DNA of 64,000 bases from Lonicera japonica (taxonomy: Eukaryota; Streptophyta; Magnoliopsida; Dipsacales; Caprifoliaceae): contig CM038465.1 of assembly GCA_021464415.1 (NCBI GenBank), forward strand, positions 82,804,919 through 82,868,918. Direction: 5' to 3'. Both the position numbers and the translations under genes were made by a program. Below the pieces are notes generated by a model, which searched no databases, was not told where the DNA came from, and saw only the letters and a list, made by a program, of their open reading frames with translations. Shown piece after piece: positions 48,161 through 58,122 of this stretch (the first letter of the stretch is position 1; every line of letters begins with the position of its first letter).

Positions 48161-48798
48161 AAGACCCAGCTGGATATTGAAACAGCTTATTTGAGGAAAT
48201 ATAGAATTTGTATTTTTGTCTTTTAAGTCTCATCAGTCAAATTTATCTTTAAGACGCAAATGGGTTTAATTAACAAAGATTTTGATAAAATTTAATTGAA
48301 AACACCACCCGTTTGGTTGTGTAAATTACCTAATTTTTGAATTATGGTTAATTTTCGATTGAAGAATTGTGAATTTGCTCATTTATGACTAATTCAATTC
48401 CAATTGTTAGAATAATGTTCCCTTTTGTTCTATGTCATTTAAAATTTTGTCTAGATGCATCAACATCACGGGGTAGATACTAGATCTTCTCGAAAAATAG
48501 AGTTGGAATGAATTATCTAATTCTTGAATTTGGGGCAATTTCAAGTTTTACTTGAAATGACTAATTTGAGTTTTTGTGAATCAACTTGAATTATCATCTT
48601 TACAATTGTTCAATTTACACAACCAAATACTAATAAATTAAAATTTTGTAAATTAGTTAATTGTAAATTATCTAATCCGCAATTTGAAGGACAATGAAAC
48701 CGTAACTGATTTTTACATATCAAATAATATTATGCAAAACAAAAGAAGAAACACAATGGATAGAACAGAGATCAAATTTTATTGAAATAACTGATTTT

Positions 48799-49158
48799 TT
48801 ACATCTTTAATATTATGCAAACTACAAGAAGAATTAAAACAACTGTTAACACAATTTCAATGAGAACCATAACATACAGTTTCTCGTGCTTATTTAGAAT
48901 ATTAACAGAAGCTGAAGTAGTTGAATGTGTCGACCTATCTTTGTTCTCTTCTGGAAGAGAAGACAGAGCACTTGGTTGAACAAACCATTCAAAAAAACCG
49001 CAGCCATTGTTCTTGCAGCAATAGAAAATCCTATCTGGGTTTTTCAGTGTCCGGCTAATCTTAACGGAGGCGTTTTTTCCACAGAAGCATAGCTTTGGCC
49101 TGCAAACGAGATTTTGTTCTCCTGAATTGCTGCTGCTAGAATAATCTAGTGCTCCCAT
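48799..49158 (-). CDS. GRF-type zinc-finger protein with C-terminal membrane anchor
   Basis: A single-exon 119-aa protein. Residues about 19-58 form a GRF zinc finger: RPKLCFCGKNASVKISRTLK, NPDRIFYCCKN, then GCGFFEW, with ligands in C-x-C-G...CC...C-G-x-F-x-W order. GRF fingers bind nucleic acid in some DNA-repair proteins; the many short plant GRF proteins are mostly uncharacterised. A Ser-rich linker follows, and residues about 93-117 form one hydrophobic helix (VMVLIEIVLTVVLILLVVCI), so the protein is probably tail-anchored. The combination is common among plant GRF-family copies, which are often linked to transposons. Intact frame. Confidence 0.8.
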   Translation of the reverse strand: MGALDYSSSSNSGEQNLVCRPKLCFCGKNASVKISRTLKNPDRIFYCCKNNGCGFFEWFVQPSALSSLPEENKDRSTHSTTSASVNILNKHEKLYVMVLIEIVLTVVLILLVVCIILKM

Positions 49159-50221
49159 CTTTGAAATCGTAGTAACAAGAAGCGAAGAACTTGTAAGAAG
49201 ATAATAGTATAGTGTAATTTGATTGAAGAATTTAGGTTAATTAGAAGGTTTTAATTATAGCGAAGATCTTCTAACAGTTGGAGTAGTTTTAATTATTTCC
49301 TTGGCAGCGTGAGATAATGCAATTTCCGATGCTTGGTGCATGTAAAGTAGTATTTATCTAAAGCAACGATTCTGATTGGGCATGTAAAGTATTGCATGCT
49401 GCAACTAATTAATATTGTTGGAACTCACAAGTTTACAATTATGACTATTTTAAAAAGTCTTGTGTAAAACGATGTTGTCCATTAATTCTAATTTTGAGAG
49501 AATGCTTGCATGCTACTTACGATTAGCCAGGGCGACTTACGGCGGCAAAAGGATTAGACGTCCCCCCATGCTACGGTTCCCTGCCGTCCGAACCCGGTGC
49601 CGCATTAGGTTAGGGAGCTGGGCGATACCCACAGTTTTTATTGCATCCACTAATCAAATGCAAGGGTCACCATTACCCTCTTTTAAAGAGGTTAACAAAG
49701 TCCTTCATTCCTAATGGAGTAATAACAGTCGAGAAATACTTATTAATACTCGATGAACTTAATGGAAATTAAATCCATGAGTTTTGTCATTCGGTTGATA
49801 TAAAATAACTAATGTATTCCCTAAAAGAAATTATGAACGAAAATACTTGTTTTATTTTGTGATGTACTTTAATAAAAGTGTAGTTATGTCCTGTTGTTTT
49901 AAATTTTTTTTTTTTTTTTTGGTTTTTTTTTTATCTTCAACTTAAAAATGACGAAATTATGTTTTTAGTTTCCTTTTTTATTCAGAGAAGGAGAACCTAA
50001 GCATTTGAACTAACAAAAGGAAAAAGCTTGATTTGATGCTTCGGAGAGGCCAGGGGCCCAAAACAAAACAATTGAGAGAAAAGTAGGGGATATAGGTGCT
50101 CTGAGGACCAATCATTTACACAACCACCAAAAAAAAAAAATAATAATTTACCAAGAGGATCCGCTGAACAAAAATCCTTACCCAAAAAAGAAAATGTTAA
50201 AAAAATCAAAAACTAGGGTTT
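49159..50221. other. Intergenic with a GC-rich block
   Basis: 49515-49700 is distinctly GC-richer than its flanks and encodes a basic frame that I cannot assign. The rest is AT-rich with a long T-run near 49902-49932. Confidence 0.4.
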
Positions 50222-50644
50222 TCATCGATGGGAGTGGTTTGGAGGTTCATCATCATCGCTGTCCAGAACATAACCATTTTCTTCCTCTTTACCATCCAGA
50301 GAAGGGCTCACATGGTCGCTTCCGTCTTCGTACTTCAACCACGCTTCAAATTTGTCAATGTCGGTATCGACATGATTTCCGTACTTCTTTCTCTTGTTCT
50401 TCTTCTTGTTCTTCTTCATCTTCTTCTTCTTGTTCTTCTTCGTCTTCTTCTCTGCCCTCTCTTCTTCACACTCCAAAATTTGAAATGTCTTCATTAGTTT
50501 CTTCGGAGCAGATTCCGACATGTTTATTTGAGGATCACTCTCCTCAACTCCGTCGTTGCGGCGTTTCCTTGAGGTTCCTTCACTCATGAGGGATTTTGGA
50601 ACGTGGTCTGCACTGTCTATCTTCGCCGTTGTTGTTTTAATCAT
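50222..50644 (-). CDS. Hypothetical Lys-rich nuclear-type protein
   Basis: A single-exon 140-aa ORF. Residues about 66-95 are almost pure Lys with Asn/Glu (KKTKKNKKKKMKKNKKKNKR), a strong nuclear/nucleolar localisation type signal. The C-terminus has DKFEAWLKYEDGSD and the acidic DSDDDEP. Composition is non-random outside the Lys block and the opposite strand reads as low-complexity Ser/Leu, so the minus strand is preferred. Family not recognised; function unknown. Confidence 0.5.
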   Translation of the reverse strand: MIKTTTAKIDSADHVPKSLMSEGTSRKRRNDGVEESDPQINMSESAPKKLMKTFQILECEEERAEKKTKKNKKKKMKKNKKKNKRKKYGNHVDTDIDKFEAWLKYEDGSDHVSPSLDGKEEENGYVLDSDDDEPPNHSHR

Positions 50645-50706
50645 TTTTTCGTAGTAGTTGGTGGTGAACGAAGGGACTGTTACGTTTCCGAGTTATGACA
50701 GGCTTA

Positions 50707-51435
50707 GAGCATATTCATCGCACGTTTTGTTAATAATGGACACGTGTCAAGCCCCGCAGAGAAAGAGAGCCTTTTACTATATATTATTATTAATATTAAT
50801 AATAATATAATATAAAATATAAAATATAAAATTTATAATATAATTAGATGGATATCAAAAAGTGCTTCCTAATGCAATCAAGAATGATGACCATGGGATA
50901 TATATTTCTACGTTTTAAATAAGTGTTTTCAAGTTTTAACAAAGAAAAAAAAAGATTGCACTTTTACCGGTCAAAATCTATGGGATATATATTTTTTGCT
51001 CCATTTAAATCGTAATATTACATCACGTTGGAGGTTAAGATGCTACATAAAATAATTTTGAGCCTCTTAAAAAATGACTCTACAAAAATAATTTTGTTGA
51101 CCTATGTAGCACTTTGAAGAGCCATTTTAAAAAATGTTTTCAATGATCTCCAAGAGCCTCTTCAAATATATTATTGTTTTAATTTTTAATATATTATTAT
51201 ATATTAAATGTTTTACTTTCCAACAATGTCATTTTAAATTAGCAGAAAATCACTTTAGTAAAATATTAAAAAACATGTTTGAAGAGTTCTTTCATCACTC
51301 TTCATATTTGAAGACTGAGAAAGACTTTTCAAATTGGAGATTCCATTGTGCTACTTCTGTTGGAGTGAATTTTGCTGACACGACTATTCAATTAATTTGC
51401 AGTTTAGTCCTTTGAAGAGCTTGTTGGAGATGCTC
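50707..51435. mobile_element. GAGCAT-ended element, possible family B relative
   Basis: Left end TTAGAGCATATTCATCG and right end TGGAGATGCTCTAA give short TIRs (GAGCATMTYC). The interior repeats GAGCCTCTTCAAA/GAAGAG motifs. Left and right targets are TTA and TAA, so the duplication is uncertain. Confidence 0.4.
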
Positions 51436-51789
51436 TAACAATTAATTCAACAAGTGTACAGCGTACGTGGTGGATAGGAATGTGGTTGCATGGGTTTTCC
51501 TTAAGTAGATTTTGTGGGCCCCGCTACAATTTAGGGTGCAAATTGATACGTTCTTTTAGATTGGGCTGCATTATTGTCATTTACTTGTTTGATAAAAATA
51601 AACTCCTGCAATTAAATAAGGCACAGATTCTCGTAGAAGAAATTGTTCTTTCCATTTATAATAGTTTTAACATGTGCACTAAGGCCTCATATTATCATTT
51701 TCCTTCTTAAATTTAAATATATATTTTCAGTCAGATGGCAGAACAAAAATATTTGAAAAGAAAAAAAATCAAGCATTAGTCTAAATTAT

Positions 51790-52054
51790 GGGTTAAAATA
51801 TTGGCACCCCCAATATCTCTTGGAAACAATTCCACTTTTGATTCGGTTCTTTACAACCGGGTAACTATACATTACCCAGTTGTCAAGAACCGAGTATAAA
51901 CGTAATAATGCATTACTCGGTTGTCAAGGACTGAGTATATAAGCTTCTAATCGATCCACAATAACAGAGTAACAGATACTTTACTTGGTTGTAAAGGACC
52001 GAATGAAAGTGGGAGTGTCACCAAGTTTTTTTGGGGGTGCCAATATCACTGCCC
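51790..52054. mobile_element. Short TIR element, family D relative, with palindromic repeats
   Basis: Ends GGGTTAAAATATTGGCACCC and GGGCAGTGATATTGGCACCC (complement). Flanks TAAATTAT (51782-51789) and TAAATTCT (52055-52062) form a near-perfect 8-bp duplication. The 265-bp interior carries four ACTCGGTTGTCAAGAACCGA-type palindromes. Non-coding. Confidence 0.7.
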
Positions 52055-52324
52055 TAAATTCTAGTTACAATAATGTGACTAGTGTGATGTGACCATTGTC
52101 TATCACATCACTTTATTTTTAACTATCACTACTAAAATAGTACTATTAGTTTTGTTGTTTTATAGATTGGTGTGAATCAGTTGAATTCGTTCGGTAGGCT
52201 TTCGGATTTACCATAACACCCCCTAAATTAGTACTAAACACCTTGAGCTACTAATATTACGTACCAATTGTCTACTACTACTGTCAGTAGTAGTGGTGAC
52301 AACAGTAGTAGTAGTAGTAGTAGT

Positions 52325-52360
<36 letters not shown>

Positions 52361-52811
52361 GTACGTAATAGTACTATCAGTTCGTTGTTTTTTGGATCAG
52401 TGTGAATCAATCCAATTCGTTCGTTAGGTTTTCGGATTTGCCATAACAACCCTTAAATTAGTAGTAAGCATGCTGAGCTTCTAATATTATGTACCAATTG
52501 TCTACTACTACTGTCAGTAAAAGTGGTGTCAGTCGTAATAGTAGTAGTAGTACAATAGTACTATTAGTTTGTTGTTTTTTGGATCGATGTTAATTTGTTC
52601 AATTCGTTCGGTAGCTTTTTGTATTTGCCATAACACCCCTAAATTAGTTCTAAACACCCAGTAGTAGTTACAATAGTACTATTAGTACTAATAGCTTGTT
52701 GTTTTTCGGATTTGCCATAACACCCCCTAAATTAGTAGTAAACACCCTGAGCATCTGATACTATGTACCAATTGTCTACTACTACTTCTATTACAACAAC
52801 TACTACTACTA

Positions 52812-52966
52812 TTTTCTTTATTTTTATTTTTTTAAATTTAAGGGAGGTCTAAGTCTCTCCCTTAATCCTACAAATAAAGAAAAACCCTTCCCTCCCACCC
52901 CATGAGTCGAACCCTTGATCTTACACCGAGGGTGGAGGTTGCCTACCACTGGGCCAACCTCTTTCC
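52812..52966 (-). mobile_element. tRNA-derived SINE
   Basis: On the minus strand the sequence starts AGGAAAGAGGTTGGCCCAGT. It has a pol III A box (TGGCCCAGTGG, 52945-52955) and a B box (GGTTCGACTC, 52904-52913) about 31 bases later, a GGGTGGGAGGGAAGG body and an A/T-rich tail near 52812-52838. Structure and spacing are those of plant tRNA-related SINEs. Confidence 0.75.
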
Positions 52967-53136
52967 TCTACTACTACTACTACCGTCAATAGCAGTGGTG
53001 TCAGTAGTAGTAGCAGTAGTAGTACAATAGTACTATTAGTTCGTTGTTTTTTGGATCAGTGTGAATTTGTTCAATTCGTTTGCTAGGTTTTCGGATTTGC
53101 CATAAGACCCCCTAAATTAGTACTAAACATACTGAG

Positions 53137-53202
53137 CTGAGTCGAACCCTTGATCTTACACCGAGGGTGGAGGTTGCCTACCACTGGGCCAACCTCTTTC
53201 CT

Positions 53203-53203
<1 letters not shown>
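53137..53203 (-). mobile_element. SINE head fragment carried in the satellite unit
   Basis: Same sequence as the SINE head (A and B boxes), truncated sharply just past the B box and fused to the satellite sequence CATACTGAGCT. It looks copied together with the surrounding repeat rather than inserted independently. Confidence 0.7.
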
Positions 53204-53240
<37 letters not shown>

Positions 53241-53524
53241 GTCAATAGCAGTGGTGTCAGTAGTAGTAGTAATAGTAGTACAATAGTACTATTAGTTCGT
53301 TGTTTTTTGGATCAGTGTGAATTTGTTCAATTCGTTTGGTAGGTTTTCGGATTTGCCATAACACCCCCTAAATTAGTACTAAACATACTGAGCTACTAAT
53401 GCTACGTACCAATTGTCTACTACTACTGTTAGTAGTAGTACAATAGTACTACTACAATAATATTTCATTGTTTTTTGGATTGGTGTGAATCAGTTAAATT
53501 TGTTCGGTAGGTTTTCGGATTTGT

Positions 53525-54000
<476 letters not shown>

Positions 54001-54270
54001 GTTCCACAAAATTTCCTTCTACTTTATTCTCATTTGGCTTCATCGGATTGTACAAATGTCACGGGTCATCTCCCTAGGCAATGCCGTGTTCATTTCAACT
54101 TAATTTTGGGCGCCAAGTCACGCCGTGGCAGGTTGCATTTAATGTGATGCAGTGGTAGAATAAAAAGTTCGAAGTTCTAAGATTAACATGATTACACAAG
54201 GCATGCGCATTAGATGATATACAACAAAATCCCTTTTTTTTTTTTTTGGGGAGTCTTGTCTCCGTTACAC

Positions 54271-54278
54271 TATAAATA
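54271..54278 (+). promoter_or_regulatory. TATA box of the 54.36-kb gene
   Basis: TATAAATA 82 bases upstream of the ATG at 54360. Confidence 0.6.
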
Positions 54279-54359
54279 TATGCACCAGTACATCATAACC
54301 GAAGCATCACACTATTTTGAATAATACATCTTCTCTTAGTTTCTTAATTAATACTCAAT

Positions 54360-54780
54360 ATGTCTTTGATCATTTTGTCTGATTCTGAAGAAGTACCAAA
54401 AAAAAAATCAACAAAAAAAATGTTACTCAGGCAGATGAGTGTTCTATTCATTACGAAGAAGAGGATGAGGAGGAGGTTCAATCTCCGCTTAAAAAGCTCA
54501 AGGTTAGCCGAGAGGATGACGTTGAATCTCCCCACAAAAAGATCAATGTTCGCCAAGAGGATGAGGTTAAATCTCCCCTTAGAGAGAACAATGGTAAAGA
54601 ACTTGACCAGAAAGAGGACTTGACACAACTGCTGAACAAGCTTCATGAAAATTTGGACATATATGGCAAACAAAAGCCCTTTTGAGTGCATGCGTGACCG
54701 ATATTATGTTTATCAACGCTACCATTGAGAGTCTGGAGAAAAATCTCGCTGAGATTTTCAAGCCTTCGGACGATATTTAA
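54360..54780 (+). pseudogene. Frameshifted acidic/coiled-coil small protein gene
   Basis: The ATG at 54360 reads MSLIILSDSEEVPKKKSTKK and then meets two A-runs (10 and 8 A). The protein-like frame then shifts to one containing ECSIHYEEEDEEEVQSPLKK, three repeats of the form (V/I)(K/N)VxxEDxVxSPxx, and LTQLLNKLHENLDIYG. That frame stops at 54683-54685. A third frame continues as TDIMFINATIESLEKNLAEI to a stop at 54778-54780. Together these look like one acidic protein of about 135 aa broken by two frameshifts. Decay and homopolymer sequencing error are both possible. No family recognised. A good TATA box precedes it. Confidence 0.45.
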
Positions 54781-55666
54781 TGTTTTTTTCTTGTTACTTT
54801 TAAAATTATTTGTCAAGTCTTTTTGTTTTGGGCCCTTGTCCCTTCTAAGGATCTTAACTTTCTTTGTCAAGTCTTTTATTTTGGGGTCCTGGTCCATCCG
54901 AAGGATCAACCTTCCGAAGGATCCTTACTTTATTTGTCAACTCTTATGTTTTGAGTCCCTGGACCCCAAGAAGCATCTCGTGTTGGCTTAATTAATGTTA
55001 ATCCTAATGCTTTTAAATGTTGCGATTTCCCTCTTCTTTTTGTTAGTTCAAATGGTACTTGATGTTCAATTCTCCTTCTCAGTGCATGCATAGCAATTCA
55101 AGTTTTCCTTCTAAGCGAATACATTAGTTATTTTATATCAACCGAAAGACAACTCAGAGATATAAATTTATTAAGTAATTTGTCCTCTCGGGTTTTTTGC
55201 AAAAAAAAAAAAGGGCACTTTTTAATCCCGTACTCAATATATATACTTGAAGTACTTAAGCCTTTGCATTAACTACAAAGGAGACGTAAAAAAAAAATAA
55301 ATACAATTTCTATCTTCTTTGAAATAATATTTAAAAATTAATCTTGCCTCAAATATGTAGGCCTCAAAGATAACAACACATTAATGATTATTTAGGTTTT
55401 TATTTCTGCAAAGGCAACACGAAAACGATAATTTATTTGCAGAAGCGTTGTACAAGCATTTAAACTATCAAAGAGGAATTAACATTAACATTAACATTAA
55501 GCGAGAGGAATTAACATTAACATTAACATTAAGCGAAAGACAAAATACCTCACAAAAAACTAATATTTTTAATGACAAAAAACAAAGAAGTAACAAAAAA
55601 CGAAGATAATCATTATAAATCGTCCTTCGCCTGAACCGTTACAGATTCCTCTAAAAAACCTTATCT
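54781..55666. other. Intergenic
   Basis: Includes a repeated CTTTTGTTTTGGG(C/T)CCTTGTCC-type segment (54820-54965) and a hexamer array (TTAACA)n in two blocks at 55479-55535. No supported gene. Confidence 0.4.
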
Positions 55667-56083
55667 TCATTTTAGGTATAACCGTAACAGTGCACGTCGC
55701 AGTCGGTCATTTTCTTCCCTCAATCGGCGGATTTGTTCTTCTTGCTCCCTCCCCAATCGGATGGAGTCTTGTAGCACGCCATCAGCATAAGCATTTGTGC
55801 TGGCCTCCCGGGATACAGACATCTCGTACTTTGTCCTCAATTGCTCATATCTTACCCCAAGGTTACGCCGCTTAGACTCAAGGTCAACTATTTCACACTC
55901 CATCCGGTGGACTTTACCTTTCAATTCCGCCTCTACCCGTCGGATCCTTTCGAAATAATGCTCGTTTGGATTAACATCTGTCGAGTTGGAACCACTTGCA
56001 TCGCCCGTATCCGACCGTCGGAGCCTACGAGGAATGGGTTCGGCTTCAACAAGAAAGATATCCAGATTCCTGTGAGTCGACAT
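55667..56083 (-). CDS. Small coiled-coil protein, uncharacterised
   Basis: A single-exon 138-aa ORF. After a basic N-terminus (EPIPRRLRRSDTGDASG), residues about 40-138 are rich in Glu, Arg and Leu with heptad spacing (RRVEAELKGKVHRMECEIVD, EQEEQIRRLREENDRLRRAL). This predicts a long coiled coil, possibly a bZIP-like zipper without a canonical basic region. A TTAAATA core-promoter-like motif lies at 56181-56187 on the minus strand. Upstream are GCATTTAATG and CACGTGGC motifs shared with neighbouring small genes. No family recognised; a genuine gene on composition. Confidence 0.6.
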   Translation of the reverse strand: MSTHRNLDIFLVEAEPIPRRLRRSDTGDASGSNSTDVNPNEHYFERIRRVEAELKGKVHRMECEIVDLESKRRNLGVRYEQLRTKYEMSVSREASTNAYADGVLQDSIRLGREQEEQIRRLREENDRLRRALLRLYLK

Positions 56084-56281
56084 ATTCCAGAAACGACGAA
56101 AGAAGAAGGACGAAGGAGTAAGCCCTAGGTTTTTTCTTCGAAGAGGGAGAAAGAACTCAATTGTTTCTATATTTTCTCCGTATTTAACATATCCGCACGC
56201 GCAAGTTCACACGCGTCCCACGCTCGATCAACCAAACGATGGAGTGTAACCATTGCCCATTGGGAGTCGAGAATGGTCACC

Positions 56282-56340
56282 ATCGCGCATTTAATGCAAA
56301 AGACGTGCGTTGAAATGACCCTCAGGGAAATTCCACGTGG
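56282..56340 (-). promoter_or_regulatory. Upstream motif cluster of the 56-kb gene
   Basis: Read towards the gene: GCCACGTGGAA (56330-56340), GGTCATTTCAACGCACGTC and TTTTGCATTAAATGCGCG (56282-56299). Similar words occur in the same order upstream of the 54.36-kb gene (TTCATTTCAAC near 54089, CACGCCGTGGCA near 54119, GCATTTAATG near 54134). Confidence 0.4.
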
Positions 56341-56595
56341 CATCTTCAACTTAGAAATAATATTAATAATAATAATACTAGCTTAATATATAATAATGTC
56401 CACCCAGTGCGTGGTCGTTTTAATAAAGAATTTGTTATATAATTTTGTTTTACTAATTTTTTACTAACATATCACTTTACACATCAATTATTTATATAAT
56501 GCCTACTAAATTTCAGAAATCTTATGCATCTCAGTCAATTAATATTTAGTTACTAATTAATATATAAAAATAGTTTACTATAAGCAAATCAAATT

Positions 56596-56943
56596 CTCCA
56601 TTCGTCCAATAAAAATAGTTTACTATTCTTTTTTCGTCTGTTCCAAATTATAGTCCTCTTGCCTTTTAAAAAATGTACTAAAATTTTCTTTTCCTAATGT
56701 ACCCTTATTTAATTACATTGTTATCAACTCCTAAATAATTAACTTTACCTAATAAATACTCATTTCCCATAGGAAAGATAAAAAAATGTATGTTCATCTT
56801 CTAATTCAATGTATTTATTATAGTAGAATAAATGAGGGTATAATAGGGAAAATATGAAAAAAAATTATGGTTCCAATTACATTAAATGAAATTTTTTAAT
56901 CTACATGAAAAAAAATGGGTCTATCTTTGTGAGACGGAGGGAG
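56596..56943. mobile_element. Stowaway-type MITE
   Basis: The right end complement CTCCCTCCGTCTCACAAAGA is the classic Stowaway TIR. The left end CTCCATTCGTCCAATAAAAA is a degenerate partner, with a second CGTCTGTTCCAAATTATAG block at 56634. The right flank is TA, as expected for Tc1/Mariner. Confidence 0.7.
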
Positions 56944-57226
56944 TAATAAACTTCTTCGAAAAGTGTTTACAGTGGCAAGGAAATTCAAAAGCCGCATTAA
57001 ATGAAAGAAGACGAGGAGTAACTGAGATATAAATGCTCAATTGTTAAAAACGCGACACGTGGCACTTCTTTGGTAAGAAGGGGCTGCATTTTTATTTAGT
57101 TTTTAGTTTTAGTAGATTTTTAGTTTTAGTAGATAGGTATCCTTTATCCGTCTCACTTTTTATTTATTTTTTGCATCGTTTCCCGAGTGTCATAACTCCC
57201 TTTTGCGAACGGTCATTTAGCTTGGC

Positions 57227-57234
57227 TATAAATA
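57227..57234 (+). promoter_or_regulatory. TATA box of the 57.3-kb gene
   Basis: TATAAATA 41 bases before the ATG at 57275. CGACACGTGGCAC, a G-box, lies at 57052-57064, and CGCATTAAATG at 56993-57003. Confidence 0.65.
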
Positions 57235-57274
57235 CCCGAAGCACCTTCTCAGAAACCCATCTTTCTCATATTCC

Positions 57275-57607
57275 ATGCCTTTATACAGAGCCATATATAG
57301 ATTTTTGGCAGAATCCGGTGCTTCAGAATCGTCCACCTTTATGAAGGAGAACAAACCTCTAGTTAACCAAAACATCAAGCAAACTATGGATAAAGCCAGT
57401 ACTTCCAACGTTCCTCCCTCACCCAATAGCTTCGAGGCCCTTTCCTTAAGGGTGGTGAGTTTGGAAAGAGAGATCCCCGACTTGGAAAGAGAGATCCCCA
57501 AAATGGTTAGTCAAATCCAAAGTTTGGAGGAGCGCTTGACAACCGTCATGGCAGAGCGGGATGAGCTGCAGAGAAGATTGGGAGAACGGAAAGAAAACAC
57601 TACTTGA
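57275..57607 (+). CDS. Small coiled-coil protein, uncharacterised
   Basis: A single-exon 110-aa ORF. The N-terminal 50 residues are Ser/Asn/Lys-rich and polar. Residues about 58-105 form a clear coiled coil with an internal repeat (LEREIPDLEREIPKMVSQIQ, then SLEERLTTVMAERDELQRRL). The TATA box and short leader are well placed. It is divergent from the 55.7-kb gene and lacks introns. No family recognised. The opposite-strand ORF is its shadow. Confidence 0.6.
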   Translation: MPLYRAIYRFLAESGASESSTFMKENKPLVNQNIKQTMDKASTSNVPPSPNSFEALSLRVVSLEREIPDLEREIPKMVSQIQSLEERLTTVMAERDELQRRLGERKENTT

Positions 57608-58122
57608 TGGTGGTTCCCCCCATATAAATATTCTTACTGGGGACACTTTATCCTGTTTTGCTCTTCTACTGTTCAGTCCGTTCTTTTTGTTCACGCTGTA
57701 AGTGTACTTTGTTTTTGAATCGTGAAATGTTTGGCCTTCTGTATAAGTCAAGTGTAATCTTCTTCACTTAATGGAAAGCCAGTACTCTGTCTAATTTTTT
57801 TTTCTTTTTTCGGTCTACATATTCTGTCTAATTTGGGGCATTAACGTTTTTTATATTATTAACTAATACACAACCATTTTACACATTGAAGAGAGTAATA
57901 TTTCAGAATTAAAAAAGAATTTAGTGATTATGAGACAAGTTTGATTAAATTTTGAAATGTGGCGTCAGTGCTAACACCAAAGTAGCATATCCTAATTCAA
58001 TAAAATTTAAATATTTCTCTATATCGAAAAATCTTAATATAATAAAATTTCTACAAAAGTAAGAGCAATCGTGACAGTAAATATTTACAAATAAAGAAGA
58101 AAAAATGTTTGAAGGCAAATCA
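57608..58122. other. Intergenic
   Basis: 3' flanks of two convergent genes; AT-rich, nothing else seen. Confidence 0.4.

Noticed and set aside
50194..50589. Plus-strand Ser/Cys-rich frame at 50.2-50.6 kb
   Set aside because: Antisense of the Lys-rich ORF; Lys codons AAG/AAA read backwards give the Ser/Leu/Phe pattern.
52904..52957. A tRNA gene
   Set aside because: A and B boxes are present but no acceptor or anticodon stems form; the A/T-rich tail and duplication identify a SINE.
56380..56420. CTAGCTTAATATATAATAAT...CCACCCAGTGCGTGG as another Helitron end
   Set aside because: The hairpin is weak and its spacing to CTAG is too long; no partner end was found.
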